This document shows, piece after piece, positions 1-7,966 of a stretch of DNA of 64,000 nt. The first letter of the stretch is position 1. Each line of letters begins with the position of its first letter. The notes below the pieces were generated by a model. It was not told the DNA's origin. It ran no database searches and saw only the letters and a list, made by a program, of their open reading frames with translations. The position numbers were made by a program, and so were the translations under genes. Source of the DNA: CAWCKS01 sp963763485 (lineage in GTDB: Bacteria > Pseudomonadota > Alphaproteobacteria > Rhizobiales > Xanthobacteraceae); NCBI GenBank assembly GCA_963763485.1, contig CAVXOW010000005.1, positions 930,001-994,000 on the forward strand. Reading direction: 5' to 3'.

Positions 1-423
1 GGACCTGAGAGCGGTCTCCGCAAATTTCGGACACGCTACGTTGGCAAGCACGCAACCGACGCGTCCCACCTTGCGTCGGCCGGAAAGACGATGGACGAAA
101 TCGCCCCCGAGCCACTCAAGCAATTTGCCCTTGAGACCACAAGCGAGTGCGTCACCAGCGGATGCGCCATCTACACAATCCTGAGTACGCTTGATGCGTG
201 CGGTAATCAGGTCGACCTCGAGCGGTTGTTGCTGCCTTTCGGTCGAGATGACTTGCGCGTCGAGCAGATCGTTGCCTCCCTGCAATTGATCAGCTTCAAG
301 GGGGCGGTCGATCGGCGCAGTGTGGTTCAGGAGTTCGAGGCGCGATCCCGCGTTGCGTTCGTGGGGCGTATCGCCGCCATGTCGGCCGCGCCGGCTAATA
401 CGCGACTTTCGCGAGTTTGCTGA
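1..423 (+). CDS. 3' end of an unidentified protein (5' partial)
   Basis: The reading frame is open from the first base of the window, so the ATG at 91 may be internal and the gene probably starts outside. The last 110 residues are soluble and contain ERLLLPFGRDD followed by a short strand-helix stretch. This resembles, by memory only, the C-terminal part of the PAS_5-type PAS proteins found in Bradyrhizobium, where an ERLLLP motif is common. No catalytic motif is visible. The C-terminus (TRLSRVC) is basic. Function unassigned. Confidence 0.45.
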   Translation, partial: GPESGLRKFRTRYVGKHATDASHLASAGKTMDEIAPEPLKQFALETTSECVTSGCAIYTILSTLDACGNQVDLERLLLPFGRDDLRVEQIVASLQLISFKGAVDRRSVVQEFEARSRVAFVGRIAAMSAAPANTRLSRVC

Positions 424-549
424 ACCGCTGAAGCCGGACATCTGCGTGACGCCGCGCTGCGGCCCTGACGTATCCGTTTTTTGTCGTCCCGCCGGACCCC
501 ATCCGTGCTATCGCAACAGGATTGAATTCGTGCGGGAGGGAAAGTCGCC

Positions 550-813
550 ATGCAGTTGTCGAACGAAGGTATTCTCGTCATTCTGGTTGTCGGGCTGATT
601 GCCGGCTGGCTGGCCGGCAAGATAGTTCGCGGCACCGGGTTCGGTTTGATCGGTGATCTCATCGTCGGCGTCGCCGGCGCATTGGTGGCGAGCCTGCTGT
701 TTCCTAGACTCGGGATTGCGATCGGCACCGGCATCGTGTCTGAAATCATCTATTCGGCGATCGGCGCCATAATCCTGCTGCTGATTGTCCGGCTGGTTCG
801 CGGACGGTTCTAG
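550..813 (+). CDS. GlsB/YeaQ/YmgE family stress response membrane protein
   Basis: An 87-residue, very hydrophobic protein with three predicted membrane helices (about residues 8-27, 33-52 and 62-82), the usual size and layout of the transglycosylase-associated/YeaQ family. The Gly-rich helix pattern (GLIAGWLAGKIVRGTG, then GDLIVGVAGALV) is the family hallmark. These are small inner-membrane proteins induced by general stress; their biochemical role is unknown. A good ribosome site (GGGAGGGAAAG) lies 5-6 bases before the ATG, which fixes the start. It precedes the EcsC-like gene by 30 bases in the same direction, so the two may be co-transcribed. Confidence 0.88.
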   Translation: MQLSNEGILVILVVGLIAGWLAGKIVRGTGFGLIGDLIVGVAGALVASLLFPRLGIAIGTGIVSEIIYSAIGAIILLLIVRLVRGRF

Positions 814-843
814 CGACCCTTTCAATCGAGTTGATCGAGAAAC

Positions 844-1686
844 ATGCCGCAACCCGAATTGTCTGCGTCTGTCGCGTCGCCGGAAATCTTTGCTCCGGGA
901 GAGTTCACCCCGGAAGATCTCGCTGCTCTGCGGCGTGCGGTTCAGTTGCTGGAACATCCGGGTCTTGCGGCGCGTCTTACCAATATGGTGGGCAAGCCGA
1001 TCGACCTGATCGGCGCCGCGCTGCCCGCGGCCGCGTCGAAAGCGATTGCCGCGGCCACTTCCAAGGGTCTCGACCTCGCGCTGAAGGTCGCGCTGCGGAC
1101 GATGCAGCGCACCCCCCTGGCTGGCTCGCAACTGCTGCACAAGGCGCTGGCTGCAGCGTCCGGCGCGGCCGGCGGCGCCTTTGGTCTGGCGACACTGCCG
1201 GTCGAACTGCCGGTCTCGACCATCATCATGCTGCGATCGATTGCCGATATCGCGCGCAGCGAGGGGGAGGATCTGTCTGATCCCGAGGCGGCGCTGTCAT
1301 GTGTCCAGGTCTTCGCACTGGGCGGACGGGCCGGGTCCGACGACGCCTCGGAAAGCGGGTATTTCGCCGTGCGCGCGATGCTCGCGAAGACCGTCACCGA
1401 GGCGGCCCGTTACATCGCGGAACGGGGCGTGGTCCAGGAAGGGGCGCCAATCCTCGTCCGCTTCCTCACGCAAGTGGCGTCGCGCTTCGGCGTCGTCGTG
1501 ACGCAGAAGGTTGCGGCCCAAGCGCTTCCGGTGCTCGGCGCGCTCGGCGGGGCCGCGGTAAACTACGCCTTCATCGAGCATTTCCAGGACGTGGCGCGCG
1601 GCCATTTCACCGTGCGTCGGCTCGAACGGATCTACGGCAAGGATGGTGTTCGGGCCGAATATGAGCGGCTTGCGCGGCCCTCGTGA
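844..1686 (+). CDS. EcsC family protein
   Basis: A 280-residue protein matching the EcsC family. The recognisable core runs from about residue 40 to 265 and contains alanine/glycine-rich amphipathic helices (AAASGAAGGAFGLATLPVELPVSTIIMLRSIADIA), typical of this family, followed by a C-terminal helix with RLERIYG. EcsC was named from the Bacillus ecs locus, but its molecular function is not established; the helices suggest membrane association. It follows the GlsB/YeaQ-like gene by 30 bases. The only likely start is the ATG at 844. Confidence 0.82.
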   Translation: MPQPELSASVASPEIFAPGEFTPEDLAALRRAVQLLEHPGLAARLTNMVGKPIDLIGAALPAAASKAIAAATSKGLDLALKVALRTMQRTPLAGSQLLHKALAAASGAAGGAFGLATLPVELPVSTIIMLRSIADIARSEGEDLSDPEAALSCVQVFALGGRAGSDDASESGYFAVRAMLAKTVTEAARYIAERGVVQEGAPILVRFLTQVASRFGVVVTQKVAAQALPVLGALGGAAVNYAFIEHFQDVARGHFTVRRLERIYGKDGVRAEYERLARPS

Positions 1687-1688
1687 GT

Positions 1689-1721
1689 GCATGTCGCCGC
1701 ATTGAGCAAAGCGAAATGCGG
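1689..1721. repeat. Short palindromic intergenic repeat, copy 1
   Basis: The stretch GCATGTCGCCGC...AAATGCGG contains inverted arms CCGCATT and AATGCGG. A diverged copy in the same orientation lies at 2206-2239 on the other side of the MAPEG gene. Confidence 0.5.
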
Positions 1722-1749
1722 AAAGCCTCAGACCGCGCTGGCTGCGCTG

Positions 1750-2145
1750 CTAACTCGCCTGCAGGAGGCGCCACACAATGCCGCCGACTGCGCCAAGCCA
1801 CAGCACGCCGGTTGCGGCGGCTTGAATTCCGAACCCCCTCCCGCGCTTGTTCGCGGCTTGCGAATAACCTGTCATGTACAGGAATTGTCCGACGATCCAG
1901 ACGGCGCCAAGGCCGGCCGCCACGAGATCGTTGACATAGATCGCGAACAGCCACAGCGCCGGCAGGAAGATCGACATCCATTCCAGCGTATTCATCTGTA
2001 CGCGGAAGACGCGCTCGAAATCGGCGTTGCCGGTGATTGCCGGCGCCTTGATGCCGGTTGCTGATCTGGCCTGCGAGACCTTGACGGTCGTGAAGAAATA
2101 AAACGCGATCGCAAGACAAGTCACGATCGCCGTAAAATGCGGCAT
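1750..2145 (-). CDS. MAPEG family membrane protein
   Basis: A 131-residue protein with four hydrophobic segments (about residues 5-22, 58-75, 80-97 and 110-128), as in the MAPEG superfamily (membrane-associated proteins in eicosanoid and glutathione metabolism). The family signature region between helix 1 and helix 2 is present: a polar loop with ARSATGIKAPAITGN, then FERVFRVQMNTLEW, similar to the ERAxRAhxNxxE core. Bacterial members are often glutathione-dependent, but the substrate here cannot be told. It is oriented against the EcsC-like gene and flanked on both sides by copies of a short palindromic repeat. Confidence 0.85.
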   Translation of the reverse strand: MPHFTAIVTCLAIAFYFFTTVKVSQARSATGIKAPAITGNADFERVFRVQMNTLEWMSIFLPALWLFAIYVNDLVAAGLGAVWIVGQFLYMTGYSQAANKRGRGFGIQAAATGVLWLGAVGGIVWRLLQAS

Positions 2146-2205
2146 TGAACATTCCCCTTTTCTGACGCTCCGGAACGAGAGTCGCTCAGCAGAACGTCTT
2201 ACGAA

Positions 2206-2239
2206 GCATGTCGCCCGCCCTGAGGGAAGCGAAATGCGG
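2206..2239. repeat. Short palindromic intergenic repeat, copy 2
   Basis: Direct, slightly diverged copy of the sequence at 1689-1721 (same GCATGTCGCC start and GCGAAATGCGG end, one indel and a few changes between). It lies in the 142-base gap between the MAPEG gene and the end of the ScfR-like gene. Confidence 0.45.
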
Positions 2240-2287
2240 GAGAGCGCGAGCGCGGCGGCCCGTGGTCCAGCCGATCCTGCCTTCCCC

Positions 2288-3761
2288 TCACAACTCCCTT
2301 GCGCTGGAAAACACGAACGCCGTGGTGCGCCGCGTGTTCTCGTCGAGCAGCCAGGTCCGCGTCAGCGGCGGCTCGGCGCGCTGCGGGCAGTTCTCGCGCT
2401 CGCAGAGCCGGCAATTGACGCCGATCGGCGTCGCCTCGGTCTTCTCCAGATCCATCCCCGCGGCATAAACGATGCGCGAGGCATAGCGGATCTCGCAGCC
2501 GAGCCCGATCGCAAAGCGCGGCTGCGGCTGCGGATGCGGCGCGATCGGCCGCCGCACCATTTGCGCGATCGAGAAGTAGCGGCTGCCGTCGGGCAATTCG
2601 ATGACCTGGCGCAGCAGGCGGTCCGGCGTGTCGAAGGTCGAGTGCACGTTCCACAACGGACAGGTGCCGCCGAATTTCGAGAACGGGAATGTACCCGACG
2701 AAAACCGCTTCGACACGTTGCCGGCATTGTCGACCCGCAGCATGAAGAACGGGATGCCGCGCGCGTTCGGCCGCTGCAGCGTGGTCAGGCGATGGCAGAC
2801 CTGCTCGAAGCCGGCGGAAAAGCGTTGCGCCAGCACGTGCACGTCGTAACCGAGCGCCTCCGCCGCCGAATGAAACGCCTGGTACGGCATCATGACGGCC
2901 GCGGCAAAATAATTGGCCAGCGTGACGCGATAAAGCCGCCGCGCGGTCTCGTCGAGCGCGCCGGAGCGCGTCGTGATCGCATCGAGCGCGGGACCGCATT
3001 CGGCAAGCCCGATCTGCAGCGCGAGCTGGAAGATGCGGCCCGACGGCTCGATCAGTTCGGAGATCAGCAACTGGCGGCGGTGGCGGTCCCAGCGCCTGTA
3101 ACGTTTCGCGCATGACGTCGACCGGCATGATGCGGACGATGCCGGAATGCTTTTCGCGGAAGCGCTCGCTGAGCTGCGCGAACAGGTCGCTGCCTGTGCC
3201 GCTGATCTCGTCGCGCAGGGTTTCGGCGGCCTGCTCGAGCTCCGGAAAATAGTTGCGGTTGGCTTCGAGCAGGTCGCGGACGCGCTCGATCGGGTTGGCT
3301 TCGTAACGGCTGTCGCCGCCGCGGTCGGCGAATTGGGCAGCGACCAGCGTCTCGCCGCGGCGGGCCTCGGTGTAGGCCGCATACAGCCTCTGCAGCGCAT
3401 GAGTCACGCCCGGGCACAGCTCGGCGAGATCGCGCAGCTCCTGCTTCGGCATGTCGAGGCCGCGGAACAGCGGGTCGGAAAACACCTCGTTCAGCTCGGC
3501 GAAGAAGCGGTCCTCGTCGGCGGTGGCGAGATCGCGGAGATCAAGGTCATAGGTCTCGGCCAGCCTGAGCAAAAGCTGCGCGGTGACCGGGCGCTGGTTG
3601 CGCTCTATCAGGTTGATATAACTGGGAGAAACGCCGAGACCCTCGGCGATCTGGGTCTGCGAGAGATTGAGCTGCTGGCGGATGCGCCGGAAGCGCGGAC
3701 CGACGAACAGTTTTTTGGCCTGGTCTTTTCCGGCTTCGAGCGGGGCAGGGCGTTGCGCCAT
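2288..3761 (-). CDS. ScfR/RamB-like XRE family regulator of short-chain fatty acid metabolism (one frameshift)
   Basis: Read across one break, this encodes about 490 residues. An XRE helix-turn-helix lies near residues 18-75 (LNLSQTQIAEGLGVSPSYINLIE), followed by the degenerate IrrE/ImmA-like region (RVTLANYFAAAVMMPYQAF) and a C-terminal domain with the conserved cysteine cluster CRLCERENCP. Relatives (RamB, ScfR) control acetate/propionate genes including isocitrate lyase, and this gene is divergent from aceA. The frame changes at about 3088-3090, where three Cs on the plus strand should be two: MRETLQAL then continues as DRHRRQLLISELIE. The ATG at 3761 has GGAG six bases upstream; a start at 3794 is less likely. 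Confidence 0.85.
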
Positions 3762-3801
3762 GGGGTGCTCCGGTTGGTCGGTGCGCCGGCCCATACTCAG
3801 T

Positions 3802-3907
3802 CGTCATCGCCCGGCTTGACCGGGCGATTCAGTACCCGTGGCGGAACTGGAGCGGCAAACGCCAGCGACACGGAGTACTGGATGCCCCGCTTTCGCGGGG
3901 CATGACG
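3802..3907. repeat. Palindromic intergenic repeat (REP/BIME-like)
   Basis: Two GC-rich hairpins: CGCCCGGCTTGACCGGGCG and GCCCCGCTTTCGCGGGGC, linked by about 60 bases and bordered by CAGTAC and GTACTGG. This layout is typical of dispersed Bradyrhizobium intergenic repeats. It occupies the regulator-proximal part of the regulator-aceA gap. Confidence 0.65.
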
Positions 3908-3943
3908 AAGGAAGGGTCGTTTTCAGCTCATTCCTTAGCCAAT

Positions 3944-3960
3944 CTTTACAAACTTTACAA
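3944..3960. promoter_or_regulatory. Candidate operator in the regulator-aceA intergenic region
   Basis: A direct repeat CTTTACAAA/CTTTACAAC in an AT-rich island that differs sharply from the surrounding GC-rich DNA. It resembles the AACTTTGCAAA motif bound by RamB in Corynebacterium and sits about 140 bases before aceA, divergent from a RamB/ScfR-like gene. The assignment rests on motif resemblance and context only. Confidence 0.4.
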
Positions 3961-4099
3961 CATAACAATTATAACAAGTGTGGATGTTACAGAACATCAC
4001 GATTCCGCGGTGAAGCACCTATACGGCTTCGCAGATTCCACGTTATGTCCGCGCCACACTTTGCAGCCGCAGTGTCAAGACTGTGAAAGGACGAACCCG

Positions 4100-5737
4100 A
4101 TGAATTACCAGACGCGCATCACGGACTACGCGATCCAGGGCCCGGCTTCCTACCAGACCGAAATCGAAGCCGCCCAGACGCTGCTCAAGGGCAAGGATAC
4201 CTGGACTGGGATCACCGCGGAGGCGATCGCCCGCATGCGTCTGCAGAACCGCTTCAAGACCGGTCTCGACATCGCCCGCTACACCGCGGCGGTGATGCGC
4301 GCCGATATGGCCGCCTATGACAAGGACTCGAGCAAGTACACGCAGTCGCTCGGCGTCTGGCACGGCTTCATCGCCCAGCAGAAAATGATCTCGATCAAGA
4401 AGCACTTCGCCGGTTCGACCGATCGCCGCTACATGTACCTGTCCGGCTGGATGATCGCAGCGCTGCGCTCCGAATTCGGTCCGCTGCCGGATCAGTCGAT
4501 GCACGAGAAGACCTCGGTGCCGGCGCTGATCAAGGAGCTCTACACCTTCCTGAAGCAGGCCGATGCGCGCGAACTCAACGACATCTTCCGCGACGTCGAT
4601 GCGGCACGGAAGGCCGGCGACAAGGCGAAGGAAGCTGCGCTGATCGCTAAGGTCGACAATTTCCAGACCCACGTTGTGCCGATCATCGCCGACATCGATG
4701 CCGGCTTCGGCAACGCGGAGGCGACGTACCTCCTCGCCAAGAAGATGATCGAAGCGGGCGCATGCGCGCTTCAGATCGAGAACCAGGTCTCGGACGAGAA
4801 GCAGTGCGGTCACCAGGACGGCAAGGTGACTGTGCCGCACGACGTGTTCCTCGCCAAGATCCGCGCCTGCCGCCACGCGTTCCTCGAACTCGGCGTGGAA
4901 GACGGTGTCGTCGTGACCCGCACCGACTCGCTCGGCGCTGGTCTCACGCAGCAGATCGCTGTCAGCAACAAACCGGGCGATACTGGCGACCAGTACAACA
5001 GCTTCCTCGATTGCGAAGAGGTTGACGCTTCCAAGATCGGCAATGGCGACGTCATCATCAGCCGCAATGGCAAGCTGCTGCGTCCGAAGCGCCTGCCGAG
5101 CAACCTCTACCAGTTCCGCGCCGGCACCGGCGAGGATCGCGTCGTGCTCGACTGCATCACCTCGCTGCAGAACGGCGCCGACCTGTTGTGGATCGAAACC
5201 GAGAAGCCGCATGTCGAGCAGATCGCCAAGATGGTCGATCGCGTGCGCAAGGTGTTCCCGAATGCGAAGCTGTGCTACAATAACTCGCCGTCATTCAACT
5301 GGACGCTGAACTTCCGCTGGCAGGTGTTCGATGCCTGGAAGGCGGCCGGTAAGGATGTCAGCAAGTACAACCGCGCCGAGTTGATGAAGGTGGACTACGA
5401 CGATACGCCGCTGGCGAAGGAAGCGGACGACCAGATCCGCACGTTCCAGGCGGACGGCGCCAAGCGCGCCGGCATCTTCCATCACCTGATCACGCTGCCG
5501 ACCTATCACACGGCCGCGCTGTCCACCGACAATCTCGCGAAGGATTACTTCGGCGAGCAGGGCATGCTCGGTTACGTGAAGAGCATTCAGCGCCAGGAAA
5601 TCCGCCAGAACATTGCCTGCGCGAAGCATCAGAACATGGCCGGCTCCGACATCGGCGACGACCACAAGGAGTATTTCGCCGGTGAAGCTGCCCTGAAGGC
5701 GGGCGGCGCGCACAACACGATGAACCAGTTCGGCTAA
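4100..5737 (+). CDS. aceA: Isocitrate lyase (long form)
   Basis: 545 residues. Splits isocitrate into glyoxylate and succinate, the first glyoxylate-shunt step, needed on acetate and fatty acids. The catalytic motif KQCGH is at residues 234-238 with Cys236 as the general acid/base; KQCGH rather than KKCGH is normal for the longer isocitrate lyases of the Pseudomonas type. Metal and substrate regions DIDAGFGN and the C-terminal SPSFNW are also visible. The frame stays open upstream to 3902, but the ATG at 4100 (MNYQT) has AAAGGA ten bases before it. The divergent ScfR/RamB-like regulator is its likely controller. Confidence 0.96.
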   Translation: MNYQTRITDYAIQGPASYQTEIEAAQTLLKGKDTWTGITAEAIARMRLQNRFKTGLDIARYTAAVMRADMAAYDKDSSKYTQSLGVWHGFIAQQKMISIKKHFAGSTDRRYMYLSGWMIAALRSEFGPLPDQSMHEKTSVPALIKELYTFLKQADARELNDIFRDVDAARKAGDKAKEAALIAKVDNFQTHVVPIIADIDAGFGNAEATYLLAKKMIEAGACALQIENQVSDEKQCGHQDGKVTVPHDVFLAKIRACRHAFLELGVEDGVVVTRTDSLGAGLTQQIAVSNKPGDTGDQYNSFLDCEEVDASKIGNGDVIISRNGKLLRPKRLPSNLYQFRAGTGEDRVVLDCITSLQNGADLLWIETEKPHVEQIAKMVDRVRKVFPNAKLCYNNSPSFNWTLNFRWQVFDAWKAAGKDVSKYNRAELMKVDYDDTPLAKEADDQIRTFQADGAKRAGIFHHLITLPTYHTAALSTDNLAKDYFGEQGMLGYVKSIQRQEIRQNIACAKHQNMAGSDIGDDHKEYFAGEAALKAGGAHNTMNQFG

Positions 5738-5748
5738 CGGAGGCTTGC

Positions 5749-5949
5749 ATGCAAAGCGGATCTCTCTTCTGGGTCATCGGCGGCGAGTTCGGTTCGATGA
5801 ACTTCCATAAGCTGGTGGAAGGCTCTGCGCAGGTGCAGGGGCCTTTCTCCACGCGCAAGGAAGCCGAGGAGTGCTGGAAGAGGCTCTCTGAAGAGAACCG
5901 TCATCGCGGCAGCGTTCGTTTTTCGATCGTGGAAGAGCCGCGCCGCTAA
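5749..5949 (+). CDS. DUF4170 domain-containing small protein
   Basis: A 66-residue soluble protein beginning 11 bases after aceA, probably in the same transcript. The sequence matches the DUF4170 pattern: FWVIGGEFGS near the start, PFSTRKEAEECWKRLSEENRHR in the middle and VRFSIVEE at the end. The family is small, confined mainly to alphaproteobacteria and of unknown function. An AGGCTTGC stretch lies before the ATG. A rho-independent terminator follows within 50 bases. Confidence 0.85.
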   Translation: MQSGSLFWVIGGEFGSMNFHKLVEGSAQVQGPFSTRKEAEECWKRLSEENRHRGSVRFSIVEEPRR

Positions 5950-5992
5950 CGTAGGGCGCGCCTCCAAAAAAGCGATCAAGCAACTATCAAGC

Positions 5993-6026
5993 AGCCCTGC
6001 CCGGTGAACCCGGGCGGGGCTTTTTC
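5993..6026 (+). terminator. Rho-independent terminator after aceA-DUF4170
   Basis: Stem GCCCTGCCCGG, loop TGAA, complementary arm CCGGGCGGGGC, then TTTTTCTTG. It closes the aceA unit. Confidence 0.85.
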
Positions 6027-6083
6027 TTGTGGCGTCGCTATTCGCCGACGCCATAATGGCCCGTCCCAGCCACGGAGCCGACC

Positions 6084-6803
6084 ATGACCTCATCCAGCGG
6101 AAAGACCTTCCTCGTGTGCCACGGCGCCTGGGGCGCGGGCTACGGCTGGCGGAAGATGCATCCCCTGATGGCGGCCGCCGGGCATCGGCTGGTGACGCCG
6201 ACCTACACCGGGCTTGGTGAGCGCGCGCATCTTGCCCATCCCGGCATCGACCTCGAATTCCACATCGGCGATATCCTCCAGGTCATCAAGTACGAAGACC
6301 TGCGCGACATCGTGCTGATCGGCCACAGCTATGGCGGCATGGTCGCGACCGGCGTCGCCGACCGCGCCCGCGACCGTATCACGCAGCTGATCTACCTCGA
6401 CGCCTTCGTGCCCGAAGACGGCCAGGCCCTGCTCGACCTCAACGACGCACGAGCCCGCATGGTCGAGCTGGCCGCCCAGGGCGACGGCTGGCGCGTGCCG
6501 CCGAATCCGACGCCGCCGGATACGCCGAAGGAGGATGCCGACTGGGGCGCCGAGCGGCGCGTCGATCATCCGCTGAAATGTTTCATTCAGCCGCTCAAGC
6601 TTCAGCACGGCCCGCTGACCCTGCCGCGCAGCTACATTTACGCACTGCGCATCAATCCAGCCGACACCTTCGGCCAGTTCGCCAGGCGCGCCAAGACAAC
6701 ACCGGGCTGGCGCTGCTACGACATCGACGCCAGCCATTCCCCGCAAGTCACCGCGCCTGAGGCGCTGTTCACGCTGCTGCAGAAGATCGTGAAGGAGGTG
6801 TAG
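6084..6803 (+). CDS. Alpha/beta hydrolase
   Basis: A 239-residue alpha/beta hydrolase of the plant methylesterase/hydroxynitrile-lyase-like type. The oxyanion-side motif HGAWG is at residues 13-17, the nucleophile elbow GHSYGG at 80-85 (Ser82), and the catalytic histidine is in DASHSPQ (His218). An aspartate in YLDAFVPEDG after strand 6 is also typical. It should act on a small ester or a carbon-carbon bond; the substrate is unknown. It is separated from aceA by the terminator and from the kinase by a palindromic repeat, so it is probably a single-gene unit. Confidence 0.85.
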   Translation: MTSSSGKTFLVCHGAWGAGYGWRKMHPLMAAAGHRLVTPTYTGLGERAHLAHPGIDLEFHIGDILQVIKYEDLRDIVLIGHSYGGMVATGVADRARDRITQLIYLDAFVPEDGQALLDLNDARARMVELAAQGDGWRVPPNPTPPDTPKEDADWGAERRVDHPLKCFIQPLKLQHGPLTLPRSYIYALRINPADTFGQFARRAKTTPGWRCYDIDASHSPQVTAPEALFTLLQKIVKEV

Positions 6804-6861
6804 GGCGGGATCGCGCTGTGTCGGTAGCGCTGCGCGTATTCGTCCGTGCGACGAGACATTT

Positions 6862-6977
6862 CTCTTCTCCCTCCCCCCTTGTGGGGGAGGGTTGGGGAGG
6901 GGGGTCCATCGAGGAACTTCCGCCTCACGACTCGCAACCACCCCCACCCCTAACCCCTCCCCACAAGGGGGAGGGGA
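6862..6977. repeat. Inverted pair of intergenic palindromes
   Basis: Two copies of a C/G-tract hairpin (CCCTCCCCACAAGGGGGAGGG and its inverse) in inverted orientation, spanning about 115 bases between the hydrolase and the sugar kinase. The whole segment can fold on itself. This is a common repeat layout in Bradyrhizobium genomes. Confidence 0.7.
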
Positions 6978-6991
6978 ACGAGAGTCTCCTC

Positions 6992-7963
6992 ATGCTGCTG
7001 AGCTGCGGCGAGGCCCTGATCGATTTCCTCCCCGTCGCAGCCGTGGACGGCGGCGCGGCGATGCGGCCTTTGGTCGGCGGCTCCTGCTACAACGTCGCCG
7101 TCGGCATGGCGCGGCTCGGCGCGCCAGCAGGATTTGTCGGCGGCATCTCGACTGATCTGTTCGGCCGCATGATCGAGCAGCACGCCGCTGAGTCCGGCGT
7201 CGATCTGCGCTTCGCGGCCCGCAGCGCCCACCAGACCAAGCTGGCATTCGTCAGCGTGGTCGACGGCCAGCCGCACTACGAATTTTACGACGAGAACACC
7301 GCGTCGCGGAACTGGAGCTACCGGCCCGGCGCGATCTCGTTCGCAGGCGTCGATGCGCTGCATCTCGGCTCCTCGGCGCTGGTGGACGACAGCAGCGCGT
7401 CGCACTCCCGTTCGCTGATCGCGGATGCGCGAGGTGCGGCCACAATCTCATTCGATCCGAACTGCCGGCCAGGCCGGGTGACGGACAAGGTGCGCTATCT
7501 CGCCAATGTCGAGGACTTCATCGGCACATCCGACATCGTCAGGATGTCGGATGCTGATTTTGACTTTCTTCATGACGGCAACGACTACGAAGCGAAGGCG
7601 ACATCGATGCTGGCAGGCGGGGCAACGCTCGTCGTCATCACTTGTGGCGAGCGCGGCGCTCTGGCCTGGCACGCGCGTGCCGGCGCGTTCAACGTTGCGG
7701 CCCCGAAAACCAAGGTTGTCGATACCGTCGGCGCCGGCGACAGCTTTCAGGCGGCGCTGTTGGTTGCGCTGCGCGCGCTCGGCCGAATCGAGCGAATCGC
7801 GCTCGCGCAGGCGTCAAGCGACGAACTGTACCGCGCCCTGACGTTCGCTGCGGCCTGCGCCACCGTCACCTGCTCCCGCGCCGGTGCGAACCCGCCGCGG
7901 CGCGAGGAGGTCGAGCAGGTGATGGCAGCGCTGCTGGCGGACAATGGTGGAAATCGCTCCTAG
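6992..7963 (+). CDS. PfkB family carbohydrate kinase (fructokinase-like)
   Basis: 323 residues. The N-terminal region (CGEALIDFLP, then GGSCYNVAVGMARLG) and the C-terminal ATP/catalytic motif TVGAGDSF (Asp250 as base) identify the PfkB/ribokinase family; the size and CGEALID start fit fructokinases. The sugar cannot be decided from sequence. The frame is open to 6818 but the upstream part lies in a palindromic repeat, so the ATG at 6992 is chosen. A decayed copy of the C-terminal third of this gene lies at 10763-11046. Confidence 0.9.
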   Translation: MLLSCGEALIDFLPVAAVDGGAAMRPLVGGSCYNVAVGMARLGAPAGFVGGISTDLFGRMIEQHAAESGVDLRFAARSAHQTKLAFVSVVDGQPHYEFYDENTASRNWSYRPGAISFAGVDALHLGSSALVDDSSASHSRSLIADARGAATISFDPNCRPGRVTDKVRYLANVEDFIGTSDIVRMSDADFDFLHDGNDYEAKATSMLAGGATLVVITCGERGALAWHARAGAFNVAAPKTKVVDTVGAGDSFQAALLVALRALGRIERIALAQASSDELYRALTFAAACATVTCSRAGANPPRREEVEQVMAALLADNGGNRS

Positions 7964-7966
7964 GAC

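Noticed and set aside
4043..5212. A 389-codon frame opposite aceA
   Set aside because: Antisense shadow of isocitrate lyase; composition driven by the third-codon bias of the real gene.
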